Positions 25,567-38,736 of a stretch of 60,000 nucleotides of DNA are shown here, in pieces; the first letter of the stretch is position 1; every line of letters begins with the position of its first letter. The notes below the pieces were generated by a model. It had not been told where the DNA came from. It searched no databases and saw nothing but the letters and a program-made list of their open reading frames with translations. Location of the stretch: positions 1,614,001 to 1,674,000 of the forward strand of contig NC_134028.1 of assembly GCF_964204645.1 (NCBI RefSeq), in the 5' to 3' direction. Origin of the DNA: Tubulanus polymorphus. Lineage: Eukaryota > Nemertea > Palaeonemertea > Tubulaniformes > Tubulanidae. A program made the position numbers and the translations under genes.

Positions 25567-27230
25567 TTGCATAAAGTCAGTTTTAGCCATAGTAGTTTGA
25601 TTGACAGGCACGTTGTGCAAATAACTGGAAAATTAAAACCATAAATGGCCACTATTGATATCACAATGATCATCAGCAATGACATATCCTAATAAAGAAT
25701 GGCCATTAACCACTAAACATATACAATATAGAGTAGAGACCTTCATTGAAATCATTGAGACTTATAGCGAGCCATTGCATATGGACTATGTCGGAGACCA
25801 CCAACCGATACAAGTGTCCATAAATTATATTCGGTCAGGTATAAGGTTTCATATATGTTAAAAACGCAAGCACATATTTCCATATCATTTACATTCCATC
25901 TAAAGTGCAAATGCGCATAGATGATATAAATTTCAGGATTTTATCATTCAGCATCGCAGGCTCCTAAAGTATAGGGGCGGAAAACTGTCAATGAAGCTAT
26001 TAGCTGACTATATATATTATAGACCACGTCGAAATTAAAACAATTATCAAATCTCAGTTAATTATCAAAAAGTAAATACGAAAAAGCTGGAACCGTCCAA
26101 CAGTTTATCAGAACTATGAACATTTTCCTAAGACTTTTTCATTCAACATTTTTCCCCAAATTAAAAAAAAAAATCTCATTATCGAAACCGTTGCTAATCA
26201 TTTTTCTACTAAACTATCAGAATGACGGAGTAACTTACGTACATGTTTTGAATAAGGTATAAAAGCCATGACAATCCGACTAATCAAATGAAAATGCCTC
26301 CACTCGATACAGTATAAAGATGTTTGCGAATTGCCTTTGCAACAAGGGCACTTAAGTACATCACTTCACTGTACTCGTATCAAATTCAATATTCAAAAAG
26401 CGATCACCAGTCATTCATACCTTCGAACATATGTCGCGCTTTACGATATCGAACCGCGTCGATACAAGCATCTCGATAGATATAAAACAAGAAAAATGAG
26501 ATAGTTTGATAATCGGGATGAGTCCTCGACTTAACAAATAAAGGCCAAATCAGCGAAAATATCTTCTCAACTTTCATGTTTTTTTAGTTCAGACTTCTTT
26601 CCGATTGCATCGCTTTTTTTGTGTAACACATTACAAACAGACAGAATAATGTATCAAACAATCATTATACATCTGGGTAGAGGAAACAATATGCTTATTA
26701 TCATTCGATATCAAAGATTGGCGCGCGTCGCATCTGGACAACACAATTCAGAACTGAAATAACCTAAACCCGATTATCGCGAAGTGAAATTCCGGGGATT
26801 ATCGCGAGAAATATGTCGGAAATATCGATATTTGAGAATTGAAAAGATCTTTAATTTCGAGAGGGACGAATGTTTTCACAAGTGAGAAAAGAGGAAACTT
26901 TTTTTTTGAAACAGGTTTCATACCGATTGAACCCGTCGACGATCGCAGCTGATACTATCTGTGAGTTGAGTTATTAGAGCGCTCTCGGCCAGATTTCCAG
27001 ACAACAGCAGTTGACAACGTAGTAAACAATGACACTACGCATATAAAACAACCCGATATTTTTGTATAATTGATTAATGACGCCTGATACATTCCGCAGA
27101 TAAACAATCATACCGATATGAAGATTCACAAGATATAAACGGACAAAACCAATTGTACAGATATGAAATCATAGTTGTAGTCATTAGAGACTGTTATCGT
27201 ATTTCTCTATTCATTCCACTCTACTAACGG

Positions 27231-27275
27231 GATGTCGTGGATGTCGTGGATGTCGTGGATGTCGTGGATGTCGTG
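27231..27275 (+). repeat. 9-bp tandem repeat, 5 copies
   Basis: The unit is GATGTCGTG, identical over about five copies. Confidence 0.95.
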
Positions 27276-27696
27276 CGAAGCGTCTGCCAATTGTTCACAG
27301 ATGTTCTACGCAATTCGATGACATTTTTTCGATTTTGTCTATAGAAAAATACGATAAAATCTGGGTGATTTTTTCTCCTCTAATTATGGGTATAATTTCG
27401 CTAACAACCAACCTTAACAGAATATGAAAATCATTACATAGCCAATTAGAGTAAAGAAATTTAGCCAATTACAAAATAAATGTCAATTTTCACTATTATC
27501 ATAATTGTTATTTCAAAACGCCAATATTGATGACATAGTGCATAACATTTCAATGCAGAACCCCTTAAATAACTCATAGTAGGTATCGATCTATTCATAT
27601 ACCTCAAAAAACCACAGCGTTAAGATTATTAAGGGTCATTTTCAAATGGATATTTTGACATTTGGATATTTTAACTCGGATCACATATACAAAGAT

Positions 27697-27735
27697 GTTC
27701 ATTCATTCATTAATTCATTAATTCATTCATTCATC
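27697..27735 (+). repeat. (ATTC)n-type microsatellite
   Basis: ATTC and ATTA tetranucleotides alternate over about 38 bp. Confidence 0.9.
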
Positions 27736-28406
27736 CAGTGTTTGAGATGTTTATAGTAGTAACCGTGCTGGCTCGCAGTAATGAGATGATATGACAACCG
27801 GCGCTCATGAGATGATATGAAAACCGGCGCTCGTGACTGTATGGTCCGATTACTAGAAATATAAGAAGTCTAATAGTAGAACGTCTATGAGAGCTAAGAC
27901 GACACAGACTCGTGAGGAACTCGTGAGGAACCCTACGGCATGTCAGTTGATAATAATGAACCTTGAGAACAGGTAGCAATTAGACGTAGATATGACATCA
28001 CCGCATGCACGAGATTAGCCAAATTTGTCGGCAGGTATGCAGCTTTCAAAAGGCTATTAACGGGCAAATAATCTCAAACAGCGTTCCGACTGATCGGCAC
28101 CGGCGTGCCGAAACTTATCCCCATTCATAACGCGACATCGAAATGAATAATCTGAGAAAAATCGCCGTAAAATATCAACCGAAATCAATCGTCTAAAAAT
28201 CAATTCATTTCACACGGTTGCAAACATAGAATTGTGGGGTGAAATATATCTTCAGCTAGAGACGGACTCGGTTGAACTGAAATTCAGGAGTCACAATCAC
28301 ATCCCTCAGCACACTTAGCAAAATACAGTGAAAATCTACTCACTGATGATATTTGACCGGTGTATCACAAGTTTTACTATAAGCCGCAATCTTACCAGCG
28401 TTTTGA

Positions 28407-28550
28407 CCCAAATCTAACCCGTACTAGATTAGGCCCGGGCCTACTGATGCTAAATGTGACCCACATCTGTTTCACAGAGGCCATATTTGACCCGGCCCGA
28501 CCTAAAATGTAGGACCAAGCCAGTGCTCAATTTTAGCATAGGTCAAATGA
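28407..28550. repeat. Dispersed GACCCG/GGTC repeat, copy 1
   Basis: The segment is rich in GGCCCGGGCC, TTTGACCCGGCCCGACC and GACCAAGCC words. It shares vocabulary with other intron 3 segments listed separately. The class is unknown. Confidence 0.5.
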
Positions 28551-29248
28551 TTCCATGTGAATGCTACGTCATTGTTTCGATAGCATTTTAGAAAAGAGTG
28601 AGTTCTCTAACACTGGCCATATCATCACTGCGCAATAATACGTACTTTTAACTAAATTAAATAAAACAGTTTAACCGTGAAATATCATTGTAATTGTGTA
28701 TGATTTAAAATGATTGCTACATATTGTCCGATTATTTCACTCGAGACCCCGACAAGACCCTGACGAGACCCCGACGAGACCATGACGAGGCACCGATGAG
28801 GACCCGATGTTGCCTCAACGATGAGTTTGATCGATTATATATTATTATATTCACGCCTCGTTCCGCGGGTGAAGAGAAAAAAACCGTTCAGTTTTTGTTC
28901 AATCGTGATTAATGTGAGAATTTAAGCTGAATACGGTTCGCGAAATTTATCATCATAAATATCCAGCGCGTCTGGCATCCGGTTTCTGCGACACAACGAC
29001 AACAGATAGAATTAATCAAATATACCATCAGAAATAATGCATCATTTATTAACGGGTAAAAAAAGACCCGAGCTGAACGGGTTATAGAGCTGATCATTAC
29101 GAAGGGAAACAGGTGACGATTCATTTAAAGACGTTCCATCGAATTCTACATGAAACAATTCATACTGTTGATGATATAGGATAAAATCCAACGATACAAT
29201 AGATCAATCAGTCGGAACTTTCGCCTAGAACAACCGTTAACACCCCGT

Positions 29249-29395
29249 GTTAGGTCCAGATCAAAACATATCCGACCCGACCCGAATTTTAGCGCGGGTC
29301 AACCTATTGACGTTAGTCAAGGATCAAATTTGACTCGGGACAGATCAGTGCGAATTTATCCCAGGCCAAATCTTCTCCATGTGATCACGACTATA
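29249..29395. repeat. Dispersed GACCCG/GGTC repeat, copy 2
   Basis: It contains CCGACCCGACCCGAATTTTA, GCGCGGGTCAA and AAATTTGACTCGGGAC. The end GCCAAATCTTCTCCATGTGA recurs in diverged form at about 41524-41548. Confidence 0.5.
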
Positions 29396-29720
29396 GATCC
29401 GATTAGAAAGGGGGAAGAGGGTTCATATAGATTAAAGGGTCTCATTAAATATCATCGATTAGATTTGATCAATTCTCGACGGACAAAAAGTCACACGGTC
29501 AATATATTTCTATGAACACTTCTTAATAGTCCTTCTATTTAACATAGAAAAGTGCGACAATTTTAAAATCCTTACACAGTATTCCACGATGCTGCATCCT
29601 GGGTTCAGAGCTCAGGTCGTTACTGATGACTGCTGACAGATGGCGATAGAAGCATCCGTGTTCACTGCTCTCTTCTATCAATCGATCAGTCATCAATATA
29701 AATGGTTTTCACGACAATAA

Positions 29721-29762
29721 CTGAGTACCTGAGTACCTGAGTAACTGAGTACCTGAGTAACC
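29721..29762 (+). repeat. 8-bp tandem repeat, 5 copies
   Basis: The unit is CTGAGTAC, with a CTGAGTAA variant. Confidence 0.9.
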
Positions 29763-31869
29763 GCTGCCATCATTCAGAAAAGAAAACACGGCCTAGTTAA
29801 AAACTGAAGCATTACTAAGGCACGTGATCATATGTTTGGCAGGGTCATTGTGTATTGGGGTGTATGAGCTCGCTCCTCTCGTATTCAGTTCTAGTCAAGA
29901 ATAAGAAACCTGATAAAACGCCGAGCTATAACTTGCTCGCGAGCTCATTAGCAATAACGTAAGCACCGGTGATTCGTCCGTTATGTCAAATTTAACAACA
30001 CGGATATTTAACCCTACATCGTCTGAATCTGGTTAGAAAGCGGTAGGGCGGATCTAGAATGTTTGAAGAAGAAGAGATTTGCGGTGACAAGGACGATGAA
30101 GGGTCATAGCTATTCACTGAACTATATTTCGTATTTCTTTATTGTTTTATGTCTCCATCTTATTGTCCTCTGAGACTGTTTGTCTGTGTCAGAATGTGTT
30201 AATTGTTGTTTGTCTCACTGTCATGTCACTACTCGTCACCTTTGTTTTTGTATCATTTTCCATGTCTCAACCTGTCTGAATCTGTGTTATATAAATAGCT
30301 ATGTGTAAAAAGAAAGTCGAGTAGTCGAGTCCAGTTTTGGTATTCCAAACTGATAGTTCGCTCGTTACTCTTTCGCTCTGTTCCGGATTTCCGACGTCGA
30401 CCATTCTTCGAGAATAGGACTGAAAATAGCTTTGCTAAAATTTCCTGCATTCAAAATCATTCTGTAATTATTCCTTACATTTTTGCTGTTCAAATGACAC
30501 TTGATTGAAGCAAGGGGTCCACACCCGCTAAACCCACCCCTGGACCGTTTTTAATTAAACCGGATTCAAAATTCAATCAATTTTCAAAGTATCATTAATG
30601 AAAATGACAAGAAACAAGTGTCTGATTATCGAGCCCTAACCAGTCCTCCCAATAGTTCATAGTTTATAAATATAAATATTCTTATACATTTGTGTACATA
30701 TAACATTCGCCATCGATACTCGACATGTCATTCATATATATCAACTATTTGAACATCCTCTAACTCGGAAAAGACTCTCTAAATATAGACGCGTATATAT
30801 ACAAAATTCAATAGTCTTCACAGAACTTTCAAAGACAGCACGCTGAGACTATTTCACCAGTTATAATAGCAATGACAATAGATCGAACGCTAGTGATCAG
30901 TTAACTAACTATATCAGCGAGGTGGATGCGATTGATCTGACACTGGCTCAACGCCCGACGCGAAAATTGTTTATAACTTATTATTGATGATATGCGATGA
31001 CTCTTAGCTGTAAAGGGACACTTATAACAATGGAATAATTCATCGGAGAATTGTTAACAGTTTGATACGAAACCATTGACAACAGGACAATTAACGGTGA
31101 TCATGAGCGTTGTCTTAATCCTAGAATTAGAATGAATCAACAAAGATTGCTCTTAATCCACAAGTGGCCCAGGATCAGACCTGAGTTTAATTTGGTCAAT
31201 GTCTGATTAGAGAGTGTGTCCACATGTAAACCATTTATTCAATACTACACAACACTATGACAATGCGAGATCAGTCGCTTGCAGAACCTGAACCTGGTCC
31301 GAATGTCAATGAATGGCTAAACTTAATGAAGTTAAAACTGAGCTGGCTGAGCTGAACTAACCGTTCACGTATTGTACCTAAGCCGTACTACGTAAGCTAT
31401 GAGTCACTATTGCTGGATTTACAATCAATATCCCTCGATTAGAGATAAATGAAAAGTATTATCAATTGAATCCATCTAAACAGCAACATACATTCTAAAT
31501 ATGAAAGTTCGTTTAACTAATTACTCACTATACATAATATATAAATAATCCTCTATTAAATCAATTTAATTTGAAAGGTTAAAAGTCGGTTAGTAAGTAC
31601 AGGACATGATGGGTCGCCTCGTTCGAATAGCTCTACATAGTTCTACATAGTTCCTTACAGTTAATCCAAATCACGATTAACAAACGTTGAAATATTTCAC
31701 CACCTATAGATTAAGATATAGTAAACCTTGTTTGATACGTATAGTTAAGAGGAGGAACTCGTTAGCTTTTGGAGCTGAGACTTCCTTAGATAATAAAGAC
31801 CTGCGATTTGGTTAGAAGTCAATGGTTTGAAGCCCAAGACAGAGCAGACATCATGGGTCATCACGTTCA

Positions 31870-31948
31870 GAGTATGATCATGTCTTCAGTTCTAAAGAAA
31901 TTTGATAAAGAGTATGAACACGTCTTCAGTTCTAAAGTAATTTGATAA
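31870..31948 (+). repeat. 40-bp tandem duplication
   Basis: There are two copies starting at 31870 and 31910 (GAGTATGATCATGTCTTCAG and GAGTATGAACACGTCTTCAG), differing at few positions. Confidence 0.9.
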
Positions 31949-33614
31949 ACAATGAGGAATGAAGTATTAGGGAGCTCCAATTCGACTCTAGGCCAAACTG
32001 GATTCACAGCAGACCTTTCCTAGTTTTTAAACACATGTTTAGAGTCAAGGTTGTGCACCATATCGTCCTCCAGAAGTTTTCAGTTTTACTCAGACGAACA
32101 GTCTATAGAAAGCAGTAAGCATGGTCCCTACCACCGATGTATTTATTGGCAAATTATGAAAAGCGTTGTCGCATCTGATATTTACACAAGAGTCAGCATC
32201 TCGTCGCGGCGCAGCACGGCATACTAGGCCAGTAATCTGTTCATTTCCGAAGTAATGTCAATTACCGCAATAATGTATGATATATACCACACCTAAAGAA
32301 TAGAACTGTGCTTATAAACACCGTCAGGATCGTGACTACAAGAAACAACCGAAATCATCATCATCACTTTCTGTCGACCCTCGAGATCTCGCCGATAGAA
32401 AACATCGTCAACGTCGTAGTGAAATATTGACTCATGACGACCGAATTCATTTATTACGATCAATAGATCTCCGTTTTCTAAAAGTCACGATGAAACCAAT
32501 GTGATTAACGTATTATTTTAGTTTCTATTTCTATCCGTTCGTAATTTCTCAATATCTCTATTCTATTTCCATATTATCGTTCACCGTCGAAAAATTGCAC
32601 GCATCGCCCGTTTCTTTGCGAGATAAAAAATAATAATAACGCATGTTTTTGCGCATTTTTTTTCTTACTTTCTCTCGCGGATTGTCACGAAAATTCATCG
32701 ATTAGAATGTGAAAATGCCCGCAGCAGTAGCACAGCATGTGGGTCGTATCGTTAGACCTATAGAGAGCGTATTGTGTAAACGTATCTTTAACCAGCTTAA
32801 ATAGATACATTTACCGTATATCCAACTAAACATTGACTGAACCTAATAACAAAAGGAAGAAAAATGACTCTCAAAATGGCATCATTGTTCGATCAATTTG
32901 TCAGGGTGGCCACTTGCTTTTTACCTGACTTCATCTGCTAATAATTCGATCAATTAACACAGTCAAATATGTAAAACATAGACGGAAACTGTTTGATTTT
33001 ACGCGCGATCTAAAACTGTGTCAACAAATATTCCCTGGTTTTTAGCTTTTTTTTCTAATATCAACTCTAGAGAATATTCACCGTCTTTCTTAAAGAAAAG
33101 AAAATTTCCTGACTTTTCCCTGTTTTCCTGGTAAGTCGAAGCCCTGATTCATTATTCGCTAAGACTTTTTACACTTTTTACATCTAAAACAAGTGCTAAT
33201 CCATGTTTCGTACCTTAGACAATTTAGCACTCAGTAAGTCCTGTCCTTACAACTATGACATTAATTTTTGATAGTTCACGAATGCATTTTTAATGGATCT
33301 GATTTGTTCACGACTGTTAAAAGTCAATGCTACGGAATCCAGAAAAGCCGCTTCACTCGAACAGAGTTCAGATGACAAATTCCTCGATCATCGCTTTTGA
33401 ACGGTTCTTACTCGAGATTTGAAATAACCATCGGCTTCCGAATTAGGATTACGCGCGTGAACATTTTTTCGCGTGCTTCGACGACTAACATTTTAATCGA
33501 TCGAAAAGCGCCGACGACGACGAACGCCGCTCGAAATAGCAGGAAACAGCGGACGAATACGGATAGAGAAAAATAATAATAACACATCAAATTAAATTGA
33601 TTGCGATGTACTGT

Positions 33615-33666
33615 AAATTAGGTAATACATCGACAGAGTGAAATTAGGTAATACATCGACAGAGTG
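33615..33666 (+). repeat. 26-bp tandem duplication
   Basis: Two identical copies start AAATTAGGTAATACATCGAC. Being identical, they suggest a recent slippage event. Confidence 0.95.
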
Positions 33667-34133
33667 AACGTGGCTTATTAAATATGAACTAGGATTGCTG
33701 ATGGAAACCGCGTCGGATTATCGAAATGCGCTTCCTATGTAATGGGTATTAGAATTATCCGCCTTTCAAAATTCCACATTCCGTCGCGAAGTGTTAAATG
33801 ACAAAATATTCAGTAAAATTTAGCTTTTTAATAATTCATATTGAACGATATAAATGGTTTTGAAGTGTGTCGAATTTCGTGCGTGAAATGTGTCCAGATT
33901 ATGTCGAAACTCACATTACCAGAAAGAAAGTTTCAGTCAATGTTGCAAATACTTATTGCGCTGCTATCATCGTAATAAATTCATCAGGGATGTTTCTATC
34001 AATGTCGACTCGTTTAAGAGGTTAATGCTTCTAGTGCAGAACGAGATCGCAACATCACAATATTGATACTGAATACGTATCAATCTGCAGTGTCACACCA
34101 TTTTATCCCAAATTGGATAATTTTCCACAAGAA

Positions 34134-34528
34134 CCCCAGGGGCAGGCAGTAGAGCCAGCCTGCAGCTATAGCCCCAGGGGCAGGCAGTAGAGCCAGCCTG
34201 CAGCTATAGCCCCAGGGGCAGGCAGTAGAGCCAGCCTATAGCTACTTGTATAGCCCCAGGGGCAGTAGAGCCAGCCTGCAGCTATAGCCCCAGGGGCAGG
34301 CAGTAGAGCCAGCCTATAGCTACTTGTATAGCCCCAGGGGCAGTAGAGCCAGCCTATAGCTACTTGTATAGCCCCAGGGGCAGTAGAGCCAGCCTATAGC
34401 TACTTGTATAGCGCCAGGGGCAGTAGAGCCAGCCTATAGCTACTTGTATAGCCCCAGGGGCAGTAGAGCCAGCCTATAGCTACTTGTATAGCCCCAGGGG
34501 CAGGCAGTAGAGCCAGCCTATAGCTATT
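34134..34528 (+). repeat. Composite minisatellite, 34/38/40/44-bp units, 10 copies
   Basis: Units begin CCCCAGGGGCA and share AGTAGAGCCAGCCT. Length differs by presence or absence of an AGGC insertion and of a TACTTGTA segment (with CCTGCAGC versus CCTATAGC). This gives four unit lengths in a patchwork order typical of unequal exchange or gene conversion. Confidence 0.95.
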
Positions 34529-35744
34529 CGTACAACTACCAAACATTCCTATCCGCTTCTTCAAGATATCTGATACCAATTGAAAATTATAGAATTTCTC
34601 CATAAATGTAATTTACTCTTTACTATAACATTTTTAAGTTACAAAGACAGTTCGCTGTAGAGGTCAGGAACAAACACTTCAGCTGGCTGTTAATTGTTTC
34701 ATAAGGAATAAAATTGAATTTGATAAAGTTTCCAAAACTCAAGCCATCTAACCAGGACCATGTAACATAAGTCAGGAAAATAACTCGCGACGGATATTGT
34801 GACAGACCTTACCAAATCAATAAGTTCAAAAATGTTTCTATTTTTTCCTAATTTTTTAAAATCTAATGCACATATATTCTATGTTTAGCGGTAGTTGAAC
34901 TAACGCGCACCCGCGCGCGCGTGCAATAAAAAAATCAATTCCTTTCAATGGAATTGAGGAAATGGCAAAATAGATTAGACAGAGATATGATGAGCACGGG
35001 ATCCTGGAAAAAGTTCTTCTGTTTCCAAGCAACCGACCAATATAGTCATCAGACAATAGTATACTGTGAACTGAATACTTTTTGTTCCCCTGATATCAAA
35101 CTCAAAAACGTAGCCGCCGGCAATGGACGACCTTGCAGTATACCACTACTAGCAATAGTAATCAGTATTCCTTGTATTACGATGACTCCTGAAATTATTG
35201 AAAATATTCTTAACTTCTTCGAAGATATTACAAAATTCTGAACTTTCCTAAAAACAATGGATTATTCCAGCTTTGTTTTAAGCGATTGACAGCTTTAACA
35301 CTTCTAGAATTCTTCTCTAATTTTGAATTCAAGAATGCACGCGATATGGATTTTGAAGTAGGTCGATAGCTCTGGTTGACAGTGTTGGACATAACCAAAT
35401 TCTAAACTTTCCTAAAAACGACTGATTCTTCAAACCGCGCTCTAAAGCGATAAACGCCTTAGTCAGTTCGTCGTCTCAGCGTGTCGTATGATGATAAGCT
35501 ATTTTTCGGCGAATGTTAAATTTTCAAGAACATGTCAAATCAACATTGATCAAAAGAACTGAACAATTTCATCCAATTCAATATTGAAATTGGGTAAGAA
35601 AGCCGCTGGCAGTAGCCAAGCTGTGTCATGTTCCACACTGACTGCCAACGAATGAACAACGTTTGTTCATTTCAATGCACTGATTTTAAATGTACGTAAC
35701 ATACTAAGTTTTTTTTTGACTGGCAACTTACATATATATAAATC

Positions 35745-35830
35745 AGGGCCAGTTTGTTAGATTCGCTGTAGAACTAAGATAGTCTTAGACTGGTCCTAAG
35801 TCGACTAAGCCATGATCATGATCATGGAAC
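35745..35830. mobile_element. Truncated copy of the CAGTT MITE family
   Basis: It reads GGGCCAGTTTGTTAG then AGAACTAAGATAGTCTTAGA and CTGGTCCTAAGTCGACTAAG, similar in word order to the 24861-24995 element. The right end is missing or diverged. Confidence 0.45.
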
Positions 35831-37329
35831 CTTAAGAAAGCTGGACAAAATTTTGATTCTTTACAGCAGATCTGTAGCAGTCATTATCAACGACATCATT
35901 GTTTATTTTCTGTTTTTGTAACTGGAATCTCTGTCCATGTTTCTATCTATCGCATTTATGTCGGACACAAGAAAGCCAATGGAGTGATCGTGTAACTGCT
36001 GAATAACAAGTCAATCGTTTTAACTAACATGTTCTATCATATAAGGTAAGTTAAATTTAACAGTTGAAGATTTGACATTTCTTAAAAACATGATTTTCAA
36101 ATACTGAATGTTAGGAAAAGCAGGTGGTAAAAGTGGGATTTTTAATTCATTGACTGATATCAGATTTGGGAGACTGAGATTACATTTAGACCCTACTACC
36201 TTAGCATCTACGTTTGTAGTTTTCACCTCAATTCGACATTAAAAATAGCAGTTAAAAAGATGAACAAATTATTCTGATTTTGAGCATATCTTGATATCAT
36301 ATGTAGGAGAAATTAAGATCGTAGAGTAGAGGTAGTCAGGTGTGTTGAGTTTTGTTTAAGCAGAGTCACCGGGCATCACGTTTAACGCAGTTTTCAAATA
36401 GTTCAATCGAGTACGCAATTCAAACCGGATTAAATGATCGAACTGAACACAGAGTTTAAATAAATAAAAACATCTATAAACTGCTCGCATGGAGAGAGAG
36501 AGAGAGGAGAAAGAGAGAAAATCCACACGTATTCATTGCTCTCATTCTATCTTTCAATCCACATCAGACAAAAACAGCTTATGCTTTCAAATAATGTCAT
36601 CTCTTTAATATCATCAGCCATATTGGTAAAAATCGATAACTTCAGGTAACAGCAGCATCGAGACTGAATGTAGCAGTATTATATCTGTAGTAATGACGTA
36701 CACAATCGTTCTAGGTGATCAATTCATCCTCTAATGCACGCCGCCGCCGAGCGCGCTCTCTCTCTCTCTACTCTCTCCTCGCTCTCCTCTTACAGAACAA
36801 CGGCTAGTCTCAATCAACATACCAAACAACTGTAACTAGAAAATTATTATTTTTCTAGCCCATTAACGCCGGTTCAGCCGCAAAAAATACCGTCAGGAAA
36901 TGAAATCTAATTACGCATGCGTTTGAATTCGGCTTGTCAGAAGTTTCACTAGTTTCAGACCGATGTGCGAACAAACACTACGTGAACAATACTGATTATG
37001 AATGAAGGACATTTTAACCATTTAAAAGACTTTGCTTTCTGGCAATTTCAAGGATACAAATATTGTTTTTATCTGCTGATTAAATCACCAATATAAAGTA
37101 GTACGACGGTGAATAGTTCACGTGACTGAATCATTTATTGGCCAACAAAGAGAGTATGTGGTACCAAAATATTTCATGAATTTGGAAAATGATTCGTCAA
37201 CACTTCAAACGATATGTGACATGTGTTCTTCTGATATAATATTAAACCTGTTATGGTCAAGAAAAAACCAATGGACATCTTGAGCCGTGATCGCGTGAAG
37301 GTTTTCGACACGGGACAACTGTTCACACA

Positions 37330-37600
37330 GATGAGAAATGGGTCTGTACCCGGGTCTGTGGCGTCCGTGGCACGGGCTGAATAGAGCTCAACCAGGCCCT
37401 CACTCAATTTGAGCACGGGTTAAATCATAGCGTGTGACTGATAATAATTGTTTCTGGAAATGACTCACCTCACTTGCCACAACATCCATAAGCGATGAGT
37501 GAGTGTTTTACATGTTACATGCTCTACCAGCACGGACCAGTCTGGTCCAAACCAGTTTGACCCGAGTCAAATTATCTCAGCGTGTTTGCGGCCCCGGAAT
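37330..37600. repeat. Dispersed GACCCG/GGTC repeat, copy 3
   Basis: It contains ACCCGGGTCTGTGGC, CTCAATTTGAGCACGGGTTA and CAGTTTGACCCGAGTCAAAT. Two partial units in inverted arrangement are separated by about 130 bp. Confidence 0.5.
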
Positions 37601-38002
37601 AATAAGATATACGTAATATAGATTAAACAATGATCGGTTTATAACGGAGTAATAAAATCAGTTATTACATCTGTTACATTGAACACGTGGCGCACGTGCT
37701 GCTGTCAGCTCTTTGTCGTTATAAATGTAAGCACCATCTTAGAGTTAGACAAATATCGACAAATCTATTATAACTCAGTCATTATCCTTATCTAACAGTG
37801 TCATACACAACCGATTGAGGCTATATACACCTAGACGTGTCTGAATCGGTGGAAATAGGAAACACAGGATCGACCGATCTAATAAATTGCTAAAAACCCC
37901 CAGTTCAAGAGCTGCCAGTTTTTTAAAACAGTAAAAACAAGCTCTTCAAAAGAATGGAATGAAAATCCATAAAAACGATAATAATACAACAGATAATCAA
38001 AG

Positions 38003-38736
38003 ATATTCCTATAAACTAGCTCCAGGAATATTCCTGTAAACTAGCTCCAGGAATATTCCTGTAAACTAGCTCCAGGAATATTCCTGTAAACTAGCTCCAG
38101 GAATATTCCTATAAACTAGCTCCAGGAATATTCCTGTAAACTAGCTCCAGGAATATTCCTATAAACTAGCTCCAGGAATATTCCTGTAAACTAGCTCCAG
38201 GAATATTCCTATAAACTAGCTCCAGGAATATTCCTATAAACTAGCTCCAGGAATATTCCTGTAAACTAGCTCCAGGAATATTCCTATAAACTAGCTCCAG
38301 GAATATTCCTGTAAACTAGCTCCAGGAATATTCCTATGAACTAGCTCCAGGAATATTCCTATGAACTAGCTCCAGGAATATTCCTATGAACTAGCTCCAG
38401 GAATATTCCTGTAAACTAGATCCATGAATATTCCTATAAACTAGCTCCAGGAATATTCCTGTAAACTAGCTCCAGGAATATTCTTGTAAACTAACTCCAG
38501 GAATATTCCTGTAAACTAGCTCCATGAATATTCCTATAAACTAGCTCCAGGAATATTCCTATAAACTAGATCCAGGAATATTCCTATAAACTAGCTCCAG
38601 GAGTATTTGTATGAACTAGCTCCAGGAATATTTGTATGAACTAGCTCCAGGAATATGTGTATGAACTAGCTCCAGGAATATTTGTATGAACTAGCTCCAG
38701 GAATATTTGTATGAACTAGCTCCAGGAATATTTGAA
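38003..38736 (+). repeat. 25-bp minisatellite, about 29 copies
   Basis: The unit CTAGCTCCAGGAATATTCCT+GTAAA repeats every 25 bp. Each unit holds the 14-bp palindrome CAGGAATATTCCTG. The main variation is GTAAA/ATAAA/ATGAA. The right-hand copies (from about 38600) carry ATATTTGTATGAA, which breaks the palindrome. Confidence 0.97.

Noticed and set aside
25239-25685. Four frames containing long IYIYIY runs on both strands
   Set aside because: Translation of the (TA)n microsatellite.
34134-38736. Tandem arrays considered as CRISPR-like repeats
   Set aside because: Units are contiguous with no unique spacers and the genome is eukaryotic.
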